Source of the DNA: Cladosporium sp. IMV 00045
Lineage: Eukaryota > Ascomycota > Dothideomycetes > Cladosporiales > Cladosporiaceae
Direction: 5' to 3'
Length of the DNA stretch: 64,000 bases
Assembly (NCBI GenBank): GCA_001931905.2
Contig: MSJI02000708.1
Span: 15,746-79,745, forward strand
Shown here: positions 42,631-53,023 of the stretch, one piece after another
Layout of the letters: the number at the start of each line of letters is the position of its first letter
How positions within the stretch are numbered: the stretch's first letter is position 1
Program-made: the position numbers and the translations under genes
Notes under the pieces: generated by a model
Database searches by the model: none
What the model was told of the DNA's origin: nothing
What the model saw: only the letters and a program-made list of their open reading frames with translations

Positions 42631-44436
42631 ATGGCCTTCCAACAGCCCCAGCAACGACCGCCAGCGGCGCGGCAAATCTCCATATCACGACCGGCGAATG
42701 AAACACAGGCTCCCGCTTCACCATCTCGAAAGAGGACGCTGGACGAATCACAGGAGTGGATCCTGTTCGCACCCGGCCAGAATGCGGACTCTGCTTCCCA
42801 CACGTCGCAGACGCCGCGGACGGCGACGCATCTGTCCGATCTTGGATCGTTAGAGACGCATATTCGCTCGCAGCCTATCACTAGCACCGCGGAAGAGGAG
42901 GGCGAAGGGACATGTCAAGGGACGGAGGCCGAAGATGACGGCGCGGAATTGGATAGCTTGGACGATGGACTGCGTGCTTTTCAACACGATCCGTTCTCGT
43001 CTTCTCCATACCAGCTTGATCAGTCTGGTGGGACACTACTGCCAACGCACGATGGGCTGGGAACGTTCACGTCATCGGCCGGTCTGCAAGAGCAATTGTG
43101 GCAGTTTGAACGGTACAATCCACATCGACGAAGGCATGTCAGAAGAAGGAGTAGTCTGCAGAAGAGGATTGACGAGGTCGAAGAGGAGCAAGAGTTAGAC
43201 CCTGCGGATGAGAAGATGGCAAGGATTGAGAAGTGGAGGCTTGAGCAGAGCAAGGCGGTCGTCGATGAAATCGAGCGGGAGACCAGACGGAGGCAGAGAC
43301 GCATGAGTAGGATGAGTGGCATCACGCGAGCGACGGAGACATCTGCTATGCCCGAGAGCTTCGTTGCTCAACCCTTACCGTCTGAAGACTCTGTCATCTA
43401 TGAAGAGCCGGAGATGGTCAAGAGCGAGGAGCAAGAGCCTAGCGAGTCTTGGTGGCAGCGTATCACACGGAGAGTCATTCAAGATCTGATCGGCCTTGAC
43501 GAGAACACGCTTTCGGTGATCTTTGGTGAGGAGCTGGCAGGTGGTCCAACACCTACTCTCACCCCTCAGCAGCCTTCGCCACTCGCTGCAGCAGCTTCGG
43601 CGGAATCCAGAGTCACCTTCCATGATCACGATCATTCGTGGGAAACCAAGTTGATGGAGCGAATTGCGAAGGAGCTTGGCGTGCTCGTGCATCAGTTGTC
43701 CGAACATGACGGTGCATTCAGTAGCTATAAACGAATGCAGCAGCAATCGAACGACTATGCAGGCATTCCAATAGCTCAACACACGCCACCGAAACAACCC
43801 AGCCTTCGTCAACAACGCCGCAAACTCAGCACCCGGCCGTCGGACAAAACCCTCTCCGACTTCCACTTCGAACCGACAATGGCTCAGCAACCCCTCTCCT
43901 CCGAACCAGACACCTCCCTCTGGGGCATCGAAGAAGAACCCACGCCCATGTCCGCCGCCGAAGCCGCGCGCCAGCAGCAAGAGCGCGAGTACTGGGAGCG
44001 CGACATCGACGTCAGCATGATCTTCTCCTACCTCCGCCGCCGCTTCGCCTCTTCTGGCCCCACCACCACCCAGCAACCATCTGCTAACCCACACTCTCCT
44101 CCCACAACCGGCCCCCTCCCCGCCTCCTGGGCAACTTCCACCGACTCCCAACGCCGCGCCGAGCAAATCCGCCGCCAACACCCTCTCGTCTCCCGCGCCA
44201 CGGAGCGCGCCTCGGCTGCCTCACAAGCCAAGCGCCGCGACTCCCTGCTACGTCGCAGGCAGATGCAGAAGGGCAGTAGCAGCTGTGCATCGCAGAGCAC
44301 CAAGCGCAGCCGACGCAGCAGAGACGCCGGCAGTTCGAGACATTATTGGGATTTTGGGCACAGCGCTACTGGTAGTGTGGTGACCAGTGGCGGCGGGTAC
44401 GGCGAGAGCGGCGTTGGGGGTTGGGGCGAGGTTTAG
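42631..44436 (+). CDS. Conserved fungal protein of unknown function, mostly disordered
   Basis: Single exon of 601 residues. The N-terminus is disordered, with a conserved-looking DESQEWILFAP patch (about 38-48). A basic/charged helix region follows (RRRHVRRRSSLQKRIDEVEE; KMARIEKWRLEQSKAVVDEI), then WWQRITRRVIQDLIGLDENT-LSVIFGEELAG (about 271-302), YWERDIDVSMIFSYLRRRF (about 451-469), and a Ser/Arg-rich tail. I have seen the EWILF and WWQRITRRV patches in uncharacterised Pezizomycotina proteins, but know no function. There is no signal peptide or membrane segment, and basic clusters would allow a nuclear location. The long open frame, codon use and a start in a CATGG context support it as a real gene. 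Confidence 0.72.
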   Translation: MAFQQPQQRPPAARQISISRPANETQAPASPSRKRTLDESQEWILFAPGQNADSASHTSQTPRTATHLSDLGSLETHIRSQPITSTAEEEGEGTCQGTEAEDDGAELDSLDDGLRAFQHDPFSSSPYQLDQSGGTLLPTHDGLGTFTSSAGLQEQLWQFERYNPHRRRHVRRRSSLQKRIDEVEEEQELDPADEKMARIEKWRLEQSKAVVDEIERETRRRQRRMSRMSGITRATETSAMPESFVAQPLPSEDSVIYEEPEMVKSEEQEPSESWWQRITRRVIQDLIGLDENTLSVIFGEELAGGPTPTLTPQQPSPLAAAASAESRVTFHDHDHSWETKLMERIAKELGVLVHQLSEHDGAFSSYKRMQQQSNDYAGIPIAQHTPPKQPSLRQQRRKLSTRPSDKTLSDFHFEPTMAQQPLSSEPDTSLWGIEEEPTPMSAAEAARQQQEREYWERDIDVSMIFSYLRRRFASSGPTTTQQPSANPHSPPTTGPLPASWATSTDSQRRAEQIRRQHPLVSRATERASAASQAKRRDSLLRRRQMQKGSSSCASQSTKRSRRSRDAGSSRHYWDFGHSATGSVVTSGGGYGESGVGGWGEV

Positions 44437-44788
44437 ATCGGTACATGATATGATGGACTGGGATCTGATATAATACGAATTTTTATATGTCATTATTAGG
44501 GGAGTGTGCGGGATACACCTCTTTGGGCTTTGGGTTGGGGGATACTACGATGTTTTATTTTCAAGGTCGGTTTTCCTTTCTGCTGGTTAGATATGAGAAA
44601 TGCACCTCCATTCATCTCCCTGCTTTGTTGGTATGTTCGACTTGTGATATGTTTGATACGAGCTTTGCGATGTCCCAATGTTTAGATCATCATCAAGAGG
44701 CTGAAAATGCTGGATACTGAGCGATATAGTATGTACAAAGATTGTCTATTCCTATACAACTGAAAACGTGACAACAAAAAATTCTTTC
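44437..44788. other. Convergent 3' intergenic region
   Basis: A 352-bp AT-rich region between two convergent stops. It carries the two 3' UTRs and nothing else I can see. Confidence 0.4.
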
Positions 44789-45631
44789 CTAAACAGGCTC
44801 ATCGGCATAAGCCTCGGGCATCGCCTCCCGCTCCGCCCTCGCCTCTTCCGCAGCCCTCTCCTCCTCCTCAATCCTCACCGCCCAAAGCGCCGAGCCAGCC
44901 GCCGAAGTCAGCAAGAAGAACATGCTCAGCACGGGCACCAGCTGCAAGACCATGTACACGGTGCCGAACCACATGTACTCATACTTGCGCTTCTTGGACT
45001 TGATGAAGACTTTGCGTTGCTGCTTGCTGAAACCCTTCAGCGTGAAATACCGCCAGTTGAGCAGCGGGCCTGCGCGGTAGCCAGTCAAGAGGAGGAAGAG
45101 CGGGACACCGACGAAAGGGACGAAGTTGAGCGGCAGCAGGATGGCGAGCTCGATGAGTTGGCGGAAAGAGAAGGGGGCGAAGATGGCGCCTCGTTCGCGC
45201 GCGCCAAGGCGTTTGACCGGGTCACTTTCGTCGTAGTCCTCTGTGACGGGGCGGCGGGTTTTCACAAGATCCTCGTAGCCTTCTGCAACGACGACGGCGT
45301 CGAAGATGTCGACCTGGGTGGCGTCCACGAAGAGCGCTTCGAACAGCAGCGCGATCAGCAGGTTGCCCGCGCCTAGCAGGAAGAAGGTGGCGTTCACCCA
45401 CGCGCTGCCTTTGATGTGGAAGAGGGCCAGGAAGGCTACGAGCGGGATGTAGGCGGTTAGGAAGAGGATGGCGAGGATTGCTGTTGAGAGGACCGTGAGG
45501 GGGATGAGGCGGCTGCGGAGGAGGGGGTGGAGGGACCGGTGGGTGAGGAAATAGTAGATCCCTTTGAGAGGGTATATGAAGGCTGGTGTGAAGTTTGCGC
45601 GCAGGAAGTTGGAGGCTGTTTGTGGTGGCAT
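44789..45631 (-). CDS. RRT8: RRT8/LDS-type EI24-family membrane protein
   Basis: Single exon of 280 residues with about four to five membrane segments: PLTVLSTAILAILFLTAYIP, a second near 80-110, LIELAILLPLNFVPFVGVPL, and YMVLQLVPVLSMFFLLT. Conserved patches PLKGIYYFLTHRSLHPLLRS near the N-terminus and FVPFVGVPLFLLLTGYRAGP are those of fungal Rrt8/Lds1/Lds2 proteins, which in yeast are lipid-droplet/outer-spore-wall proteins. The tail is Glu/Ala-rich and cytosolic. The symbol is by family resemblance. Related EI24 proteins include sulfate transporter CysZ in bacteria, so a transport role is possible. Confidence 0.78.
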   Translation of the reverse strand: MPPQTASNFLRANFTPAFIYPLKGIYYFLTHRSLHPLLRSRLIPLTVLSTAILAILFLTAYIPLVAFLALFHIKGSAWVNATFFLLGAGNLLIALLFEALFVDATQVDIFDAVVVAEGYEDLVKTRRPVTEDYDESDPVKRLGARERGAIFAPFSFRQLIELAILLPLNFVPFVGVPLFLLLTGYRAGPLLNWRYFTLKGFSKQQRKVFIKSKKRKYEYMWFGTVYMVLQLVPVLSMFFLLTSAAGSALWAVRIEEEERAAEEARAEREAMPEAYADEPV

Positions 45632-46116
45632 GTTTGGTGGTGGTGTTGTCGGATCCGATGTTGATGTCGTTTAGGCACCCTCTTGAACATGCGGTTTAAT
45701 TTATCTGCCGCAACTAAGCAGAAAAAGCAATGCAACTCCAGTGATTGATTCTAGTTCTCTCTCGGCGTCGTGATGGTATACAATTCTTTCCTTGTGTAGT
45801 AATAAGTGTCTTGGTACATAATTGGTACATACATGCAAAGATGTACGTTATCTTGTTGCCTGCATGCCCACTCTGCTCTTGAGACTCTGACGTCGCTGGG
45901 CTGGACCATCAAGTCCCGCGTTTCTCCAAAGCCATTTGATGCCTCAGGCTTCAATTCCAAACGGTCGCTCCCGCCGCTAGATTTTCCCAAACTGAACTTC
46001 TCTGCCAAGGCCACACTCCTCGCAAATTGGGGAACATCGCGCGCTGAACGACGACGACGACCCGACTGCAGGCGAACAACTAACCCACAGCGACACTCCC
46101 GGAACTCCCAGACAAG
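45632..46116. promoter_or_regulatory. Divergent promoter region, RRT8-like / RPL27
   Basis: A 485-bp region between outward-facing starts. There is no clear motif that I would name beyond CT-rich tracts close to the RPL27 start. Confidence 0.35.
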
Positions 46117-46713
46117 ATGAAGTGTATGTATCACTGAATGCGCGCGACGAATTATTATGCTGACAATTTTTGTATAGTCCTCAAGACTGGCCGTGTGGTA
46201 CGAATTGACTTGCGATATATCCGAAATCTCGAAAACCCATACTAACCGCCAAAAAAAGGCCATCATCTCCCGTGGACGCTACGCCGGCAAGAAGGTCGTC
46301 CTCCTCATGCCCGTCGACAACGGCTCCAAGGCTCACCCCTTCCCCCACGCCATCGTCGCCGGCATCGAGCGCTACCCGTCCCACGTCACCAAGCGCATGT
46401 CCAAGGCCCGCCAGACCAAGCGCTCCAAGGTCAAGCCCTTCATCAAGGTCGTCAACTACAACCACCTCATGCCCACTCGTTACACCCTTGAGCTTGAGGG
46501 CCTCAAGAACACCGTCACCTCCGACACTTTCAAGGAGGTCAGCCAGAGGGAGGACGCAAAGAAGACTGTCAAGAAGACTTTCGACGAGAGGTACCAGAGC
46601 GGCAAGAACAGGTGGTTCTTCACCCCTCTGAGTGAGTACACCCCCGAAGAGAACAACGGACATGCTCGGAGATATTGGTACGGTATACTGACTGTCTTTC
46701 AACAGGATTCTAG
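46117..46713 (+). CDS. RPL27: 60S ribosomal protein L27 (eL27)
   Basis: Four exons: 46117-46123 (7 nt), 46178-46197 (20 nt), 46259-46631 and 46706-46713 (8 nt including TAG). They join as [20 protein letters not shown] ... [11 protein letters not shown], 135 residues, one less than yeast L27. Conserved core: [59 protein letters not shown]. It is a component of the large cytosolic ribosomal subunit with an N-terminal KOW-type fold. The coding ends lie in tiny exons, so a plain open-frame search misses both the start and the stop. The last intron contains several in-frame codons that would give a wrong longer protein. Confidence 0.94.
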
Positions 46714-48093
46714 AGGTTGCGCGCAAATGGATGGAATGCAAACAACAGCTGGGATGCGGTTCGGAGTTCACTGTGCGCTAGCGGAAGTCTAGCTTGAATG
46801 CAAAGCCTTTCTTGCCACGTCAATACCTTTATGTCGAACCTCCCACAGCCTCAATTACCTATCTTATGAGCGTTAACGGACAGACCTTTTTGTCTCCATG
46901 ACCGTCAAAAGTTTCTTTCATTTGTATCTCTTAACCTGTGCACTAGGCTCGTCGACTTCCTTCGAACACCCACTACCGAATCTTCATCCGAAACTCGTCA
47001 CATTCTGGAGGCGACTCCCAGCAAAGCCATCTTGCAGACTATTAGCCACTATGGTAGATTTTGAAAGCGAAAGCGCCAAAAGGTGGACTGCACTCTCTCA
47101 GCATATTCACGTTCAAGTCGGTCGAGGGATTGGATGGGGGCTGTCTGCTTTGAAGAGGTACTACGGGATGCAAATGGCATGGTCGATTGGGGGGCACCCG
47201 GGGTGGCTGTTCTATGGCGATGCTGCTGGGTGGGCTTACAGCCGTGGAGAAAACTGCGCCTGATGCCGTTCAATCGTTCATGTTGCATGCGCCGTCCTCT
47301 TTGGGGTCAGCAGAAGCCTTGATGGCCACGCACCTTTAACTTTTGGACACGTCATGAGGAGCATTCGGCATTTCAGAGCAACTGCTGGCACCGCCATGCT
47401 CCTGACAATCCTCATTGCTTTGACTGTACCTTCGAGTGATTGCTCTACGGCTGTGGGAATACTTACACTTTTTGCACCGCCGTTGCTCTCGAAGTCATTC
47501 TTAATCCCTCCACCAAATTAATTCAGCAGTGAGGGATAGGAAGCTTCCATCAAAACCGCATCACAGCATTGGATGCTAGTATCCGCTCAAGACGAGACGC
47601 CTTACTACACGTGATACATCTACCTTCCCGACTTGGCGACATGCACCTTGAGATCAATACGACTGCTGGTATGGGGACTGCTATACCATCAAGAGTGTAT
47701 TCACAAATTGAATGTCCCCCACGTTTACAGACCGGCTGAATCAGTGCAAGATGTAGTGCTGCAGTCAAACTGAAGTATAAACTGCTTACGCTAGGCCAGC
47801 TGGGATCAGAAGCGATACCCCGCCCAAAAGCAACTCGTACTACTGTCAGCCACAGGACACACAACCACTCGCAACTTCCACGAGCTGAGCGACCAGCAGC
47901 CTCGGCCGGCCATTTCCTTGACGACTGCACACGAATGCAATGTCAGATGCGGGGTCATTTCATCAGTTTCGTCGCCTCACTTGTATATAAGAGCATACAA
48001 TGAAGATGCTTTCCCGCATGCACTAAGCCCATCTACACTCAAAGTCGGAAACAACAAAATCCTGTACCTCAAGAAACCCAACAAGAAGCAAAC
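46714..48093. other. Gene-poor stretch between RPL27 and ADH
   Basis: About 1.4 kb. A 121-codon frame at 46898-47263 begins with a possible signal peptide, but it has no recognisable family and poor context, so I do not call it. The last 100 bp has a TATATAA-like box near 47984-47992 and a CA-rich leader before the ADH start. Confidence 0.4.
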
Positions 48094-49399
48094 ATGGGCC
48101 TTCCAGCGAAGCAAAGAGCCGCGATCAAGTCCGGATCAGGACATGAAGCCAAGGCACCCGTGCAAAGTGTTGCTGTTCCGCAAGAACCAGGTCATACTTG
48201 AAACATCTCAAAGTTCCTACACCCTCCACTGACAATGCCACCAGGCCTCGGCCAGATCCTCGTCAAAATCAACTGGACCGGTCTCTGTGCCTCTGACAAA
48301 TCACTGCTGCACGACGAATGGTCTGCGTTCGGCGTCAAAATGCATGACGACTCGTGCGGTATCGCTGGCCACGAGGGTGCCGGCGAGGTTGTCGCCGTCC
48401 ACCCGGACGTGCAGGACTTGTGGCAACAGGGTGACAGAGCCGGCATCAAGTGGGTTGCGAGCACGTGCAAGCACTGCGAGTTTTGCCTGAACGGCACCGA
48501 CGAATTGCATTGCCCCAAGCAGAAGAACTCCGGTTTCACCGCCCCAGGCACTTTCCAGGAGTACTGTCTTACCGATGGGAGATATGCTACTAGGTAAATC
48601 GTGGGCTCATGTTGGCCGTTTTTGTGTTACGCCTTCTGATGCATCTGTAGGATACCCGAAGGCGTGTCCGACGAAGAGGCGGGCCCCATCATGTGCGGCG
48701 GTGTCACCGCTTACGTTGCTTGCAAGCGCAGCGCCGTACGTCCTGGTCAATGGCTCGTCGTCACCGGCGCCGGTGGCGGCCTGGGACACCTCGGCATGCA
48801 ATACGCGAAAGCCATGGGCATGCGTGTGATTGCCGTCGACGGCGGGGAGGAGAAGGGGAAGCTGTGCAAGGAGTTGGGCGCTGAGGAGTACCTTGACTTC
48901 ACGACTGTCAAAGACATGGGTGCTGAGGTCATGCGCATCACCAAGTACGGCGCTCAAGGCGCGATCGTCTTCGCTGCTTCCAGGGAGAGTTATGCCGCTG
49001 CTCCGGGCTTCTTGCGTCCTGGTGGTACGATGGTCGCTGTGGGTTTGCCTGGTGATGCTACTGTGCTGGCTGGCGCTCCGCCGGTCATGTTGGCTTTGAA
49101 GAGGCTGAATATCGTCGGAAGCGTGACGGGGACGCTGAAGGTTCGTTGCTGTCTCATATCCGTCTTACTCTTGATCGTGCTGACGTGCTTTGCAGGAAGT
49201 CGAAGAAGCGTATGCGTACCACGATTGAGTCCGTTTGAGAGCTTACATTGCTGACTTGATCGATAGCCTCGATTTCACCGCAAGGGGATTGGTCCGCCCG
49301 ATCCTCACCAAGGGAACGTTGGATGATGTGGACAAGTTCATTGAAATGATGATTCAAGGGAAGTTGCCGGGCAGGGCTGTGCTGAAGGTTGCCGCTTGA
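48094..49399 (+). CDS. Zinc-dependent alcohol dehydrogenase (ADH1-like)
   Basis: Five exons (48094-48190, 48245-48593, 48651-49140, 49196-49209, 49267-49399) give 360 residues. Catalytic zinc site: Cys in TGLCASDKSLLHDEW, His-Glu in GIAGHEGAGEVV, Cys in PIMCGGVTAY. Structural zinc site: C-x2-C-x2-C-x7-C in TCKHCEFCLNGTDELHC. The NAD-binding fold is VVTGAGGGLGHLGMQYAKAM. It matches fungal tetrameric ADHs for interconverting primary alcohols and aldehydes; the exact substrate is open. Exon 4 is only 14 nt (EVEEA codons) and is needed to reach the conserved C-terminus (GKLPGRAVLKVAA). No targeting peptide is evident. A Zn2Cys6 regulator follows on the same strand 862 bp downstream. Confidence 0.9.
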
Positions 49400-50261
49400 T
49401 AGGTTGAGACTTGAGCCACTTCGTAATGAGTTGGCTTTGACGACTGTGTATCTTGGCAGCAGATGGCGGGTTGGCAGGTTATGGTGTCGGGGAGAGACAC
49501 TGAGACTGTATCATTCGCATGGTGTAGGAAGCTCGGGGTGACCGCGGTGATAACGACAATGCGCAGTCACGGCCTGTCTATGGTACGCTCATATCCTGTT
49601 TATTGTTTTTGCAGCATCAGCGGAACATCTGAGAGCAATGACATGATCGTCCCATCACTTTCACAGTCGATCACAAGACGAGCAAATATTGAGACTTTTG
49701 TCAGCCTTCTAAGGAGTCGATGGTGTATGATGTCGGATTTCTCGATTCTTGAAAGTCATCCGGAATCACGACTACCCATCCCAGGGAGCATTCGCCGAAA
49801 AGGGTTGGCATTTTGCCAAGTGAGGTATAGGGTTAGGGTTGAGGTTAGTTGCGATCAAGTCGAACCAATGACACCTGCTTCTTTCTGCTGCAATACCCTA
49901 TATTAATGATCTAGTCATGGACTCTCATTCTGTTGATCATTTATTGAACGGAAGATCCGGCTCCCAGATCTTGGTTCCGGTGCTTCTTGCAATGGCTTCC
50001 AATGGCATAGCCACGAAAGCGGTGCAGCGAGCAGTCGGTTCACTCGCACGGCTCTCACAGCGGAAAGGGTCCGGGTGACAAACCGCAGCCGTACAAGTTA
50101 CCGACATTACAATATACACACAATTACCCATATAGCCGTGGCAGTGTGATGTAAGTCGCCTCCGACCGGAATGTGTATAATGGTCTGCAAAATGGACCAC
50201 CTCGGGCTTATGCCCTGCTCAAACGGTAGGCATACGACTCGCGTTCCCCATTCACGACACC
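49400..50261. other. Intergenic region ADH - Zn2Cys6 regulator, with a short telomere-like motif
   Basis: An 862-bp region. At 49828-49848 it reads TAGGGTTAGGGTTGAGGTTAG, two perfect and about two degenerate copies of the TTAGGG unit. No gene is supported; the frame at 49463-49906 is unremarkable. Confidence 0.45.
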
Positions 50262-52280
50262 ATGCCAGAACCAGCAGTACGACAGAGAGCATCGAAAGCA
50301 TGCGTCAGATGCAACAAGCGCAAGCTCAAGTGTGATGCAGTTCAGCAGAATGGCCCTTGTAGCCGCTGTCGCATGGATCGCATAGAGGGTTGCGTGCTGG
50401 GAACATCTCGCCGCGGCACATATATCCGCACTCGCAAACATCGAAGCAAAGATTCTCATTTGGACCGTGGCTCGTCATGCGATCAAGAGGCCCAGGAGGA
50501 CTCAAATGCCTCGCTCGTCACGGCGCAAGACTCTCAAACTGGCACCGACAACTCACCGCGAACAGACATCTCCGATGGCGACAGACCGGAGCGATCAATC
50601 TCCTCCATGTTCGAGAGCTTTGTCGAGGCCAACGACCATGACCAGCACAGAGCAGCTGCTCAACTGGGAGTCATGCTTCTAGGAGAGCATTCACCCCTGA
50701 CATTTGTGCTCAAGGAAACACATTGCAGCCAGCGAACAGATCTTCACAATGTCAACATCGATGTGTCGAGGAGCAGGACGCCGAACGAACATTCGCGAAA
50801 GTCTCATCCTAAGCACCTCTCTTCGCAGGACATCGACTACCTCACGTCGCGAAAAGCCTTCCAGACCCCCGATCCAGGCCTGGAGAAATCACTGGTTTCG
50901 GCGTTCCTGGAGAGATTCTACCCACTGTACTCAATAGTGGATAGGGAGGAGATACTGCGACGACACCAGAACCAAAGCATCCCATACATCCTACACCACG
51001 CGATATGTTTGATCGGTGCTACGTTCTGTGATATTTCAGTCATCCACAAATATGGATTCGACTCTAGGCTTCAAGCACGGAGAAGCTTTTATGATAAGGC
51101 CAAGATCTTGTTCGATCTGGAGTATGAAAGAGATCGGATCGTTTTACTGCAGACAGTAATCATGCTGTCGTTCTGGGGCCCGCATATGGACAGTCCCTGG
51201 AACCCGTGTTCTTGGATCGGATTCGCGTGCACTATTGCAGCATCCCTTGGATTGCACCGATCTACTTCAGGGAGCTACGCTACTGTCAAGGACCGAGGCC
51301 TTATCAGACGTCTTTGGTGGACATTATTTGTACGGGACTCTTACTGCGCTGCATTGATGGGGAGGCCTGCTCGCGTAGACTTATCTCAATGCGACGTCGA
51401 CCCGTTGAGCATTTGCGACTTTGCGGAGACCGCTCAATCAACCGGCGACCCTCCAAATCACGCACTCTATCAAATACAGGTTGCCCGGCTATCGATGATC
51501 CTCCGTCAAATCATAGCCAAATGTCCGATGGCGGATGTCCACCCAAACCGCTCAAGCCACCTCTACCAGATGCTGAGCCAATGGTTAGCCCAGGTGCCTG
51601 CTGCCATCGCCTTTGATCCAGGAACGACAGGACATGGAAACTTGTTTGCAACATCTCTGAAGCTTCTATACCATTATCATGTTCTCTTTATTCATCTGAA
51701 GTGGCCAGAACAAGAGCTTCAAGGTCCCGAATGTGGTGCGAACATGAATATATCCGCAGCCACACTGGCAGACTCATCTGCACAAGTGCTATCATCGACA
51801 GCATCGATTCTGGTCACAAAGAAGGTTATTGCGCAATTACCTCACGAATTGTTCACAGGCTTCTTCATGGCAGGTATCGTGTTTTATCGCCAACTACGAC
51901 AAGCCAACAGCTTCAACTCTCACTCCGCTCGAGCTTCTCTCGACAACTGTCGATTATTACTCAACGAAGTCCGCGAAATCTTCGATCCTACAAACTGGGT
52001 TATGAAAATATTCGGTTTCCTCCTCGCAAGCAAGACCGATGAAGATCGCGCAAGACCTTCCCCAGAAGAACCTCAGTACGAACACGATGACCAAATGGCC
52101 GCCGAAACGCCCAATCTCATTTACGGTACGGGGGTCAACCATTTTCACAATGCCGGGGCGTCAATGCCAGACAATGTGTATGATCTGTTCTCTATGGACT
52201 GGCAGCAGCTTCCTGACGACGATGTCCTCAACAGTTACAGCGACATGTGGCTCACGCCGGATATGCTGACTGGAATTTGA
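50262..52280 (+). CDS. Zn2Cys6 transcription factor with fungal-specific regulatory domain
   Basis: Single exon of 672 residues. The binuclear zinc cluster is at the N-terminus: C-x2-C-x6-C-x8-C-x2-C-x7-C in ACVRCNKRKLKCDA and CSRCRMDRIEGC, followed by a basic RRGTYIRTRKHR linker. The middle domain has the Fungal_trans signature FLERFYPLYSIVDREEILRR, SWIGFACTIAASLGLHRS, RRLWWTLFVRDSYCAALMGR and PARVDLSQCDVDPLS. The acidic tail (WQQLPDDDVLNSYSDMWLTP) looks like an activation region. The middle domain resembles cutinase-factor (CTF1) type regulators. It may control the adjacent ADH, which lies on the same strand, but that is inference from position only. Confidence 0.9.
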   Translation: MPEPAVRQRASKACVRCNKRKLKCDAVQQNGPCSRCRMDRIEGCVLGTSRRGTYIRTRKHRSKDSHLDRGSSCDQEAQEDSNASLVTAQDSQTGTDNSPRTDISDGDRPERSISSMFESFVEANDHDQHRAAAQLGVMLLGEHSPLTFVLKETHCSQRTDLHNVNIDVSRSRTPNEHSRKSHPKHLSSQDIDYLTSRKAFQTPDPGLEKSLVSAFLERFYPLYSIVDREEILRRHQNQSIPYILHHAICLIGATFCDISVIHKYGFDSRLQARRSFYDKAKILFDLEYERDRIVLLQTVIMLSFWGPHMDSPWNPCSWIGFACTIAASLGLHRSTSGSYATVKDRGLIRRLWWTLFVRDSYCAALMGRPARVDLSQCDVDPLSICDFAETAQSTGDPPNHALYQIQVARLSMILRQIIAKCPMADVHPNRSSHLYQMLSQWLAQVPAAIAFDPGTTGHGNLFATSLKLLYHYHVLFIHLKWPEQELQGPECGANMNISAATLADSSAQVLSSTASILVTKKVIAQLPHELFTGFFMAGIVFYRQLRQANSFNSHSARASLDNCRLLLNEVREIFDPTNWVMKIFGFLLASKTDEDRARPSPEEPQYEHDDQMAAETPNLIYGTGVNHFHNAGASMPDNVYDLFSMDWQQLPDDDVLNSYSDMWLTPDMLTGI

Positions 52281-53023
52281 GATGCGAATGAGAGCTATAT
52301 TGCACATCAGCGGTGCTTGCAACTTTCACCTCATTGTTCATGGGAACAGCCTTTCTTCGCCTTCCTTGTAAAAAAGTAGTCTAGTCCTTATTTTGCATAG
52401 TTTACAAAAAGCAAGCATTTACCTGAAGGTTCTGGAATTTTGCCAGCCGCCTACTGATTTAGAGAATTATCTGTCAGGCTACAAGGCGACCAGAATCAAT
52501 CTGCAATACAGACTTTCATCTCTAGACAACCTTGTATTTTAATAAATATATCGGCTGAGGTGCTTTTTGTTGTCGTGAAGTGTTTTATGTTCTCATTGCT
52601 ACGTTCATCACTTGCTTCGAATTTATCAGATGCTTGCTCCTATGTGGTATGAATCGGCCGGTTGTGCTCCCATACGCTCGAACATGCACCGCACCATAGT
52701 AGGCTAGCAAAATACATGTACTGTAAGTGTAGCTAATTTTGCCTTTCCCGTGGTTGCATTCCTTGGGCATCTCATCACATGCCGCGCTTTCTAGCGGGGA
52801 CTTTGGATGACGTCGGTGGCCCGCCTGCTTCCTGCCTTCCGGCACCGATAGAAATCGACGAGCAAGAATTGTTGCTCTACTCTCTTGTCCTGGAATACCG
52901 ATTAATCTAATCCTTGTCAGCAAATTACGAAGCACCACAGTTCTATCTGAAACCCTGCAGCACGCAGACGTCTGCACAGAAGATCGTCATACCCAAAAGC
53001 CGATCACACAGACCCTTTCCAAC
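52281..53023. other. Intergenic region
   Basis: A 743-bp AT-rich 3' region followed by the promoter of the eisosome gene. A TGACGTCGG half-palindrome lies near 52807. No gene is seen. Confidence 0.4.

Noticed and set aside
46898..47263. 121-codon plus-strand frame with a hydrophobic N-terminus
   Set aside because: Could be read as a small secreted protein, but composition after residue 25 looks random, there is no family resemblance, and a minus-strand frame overlaps it.
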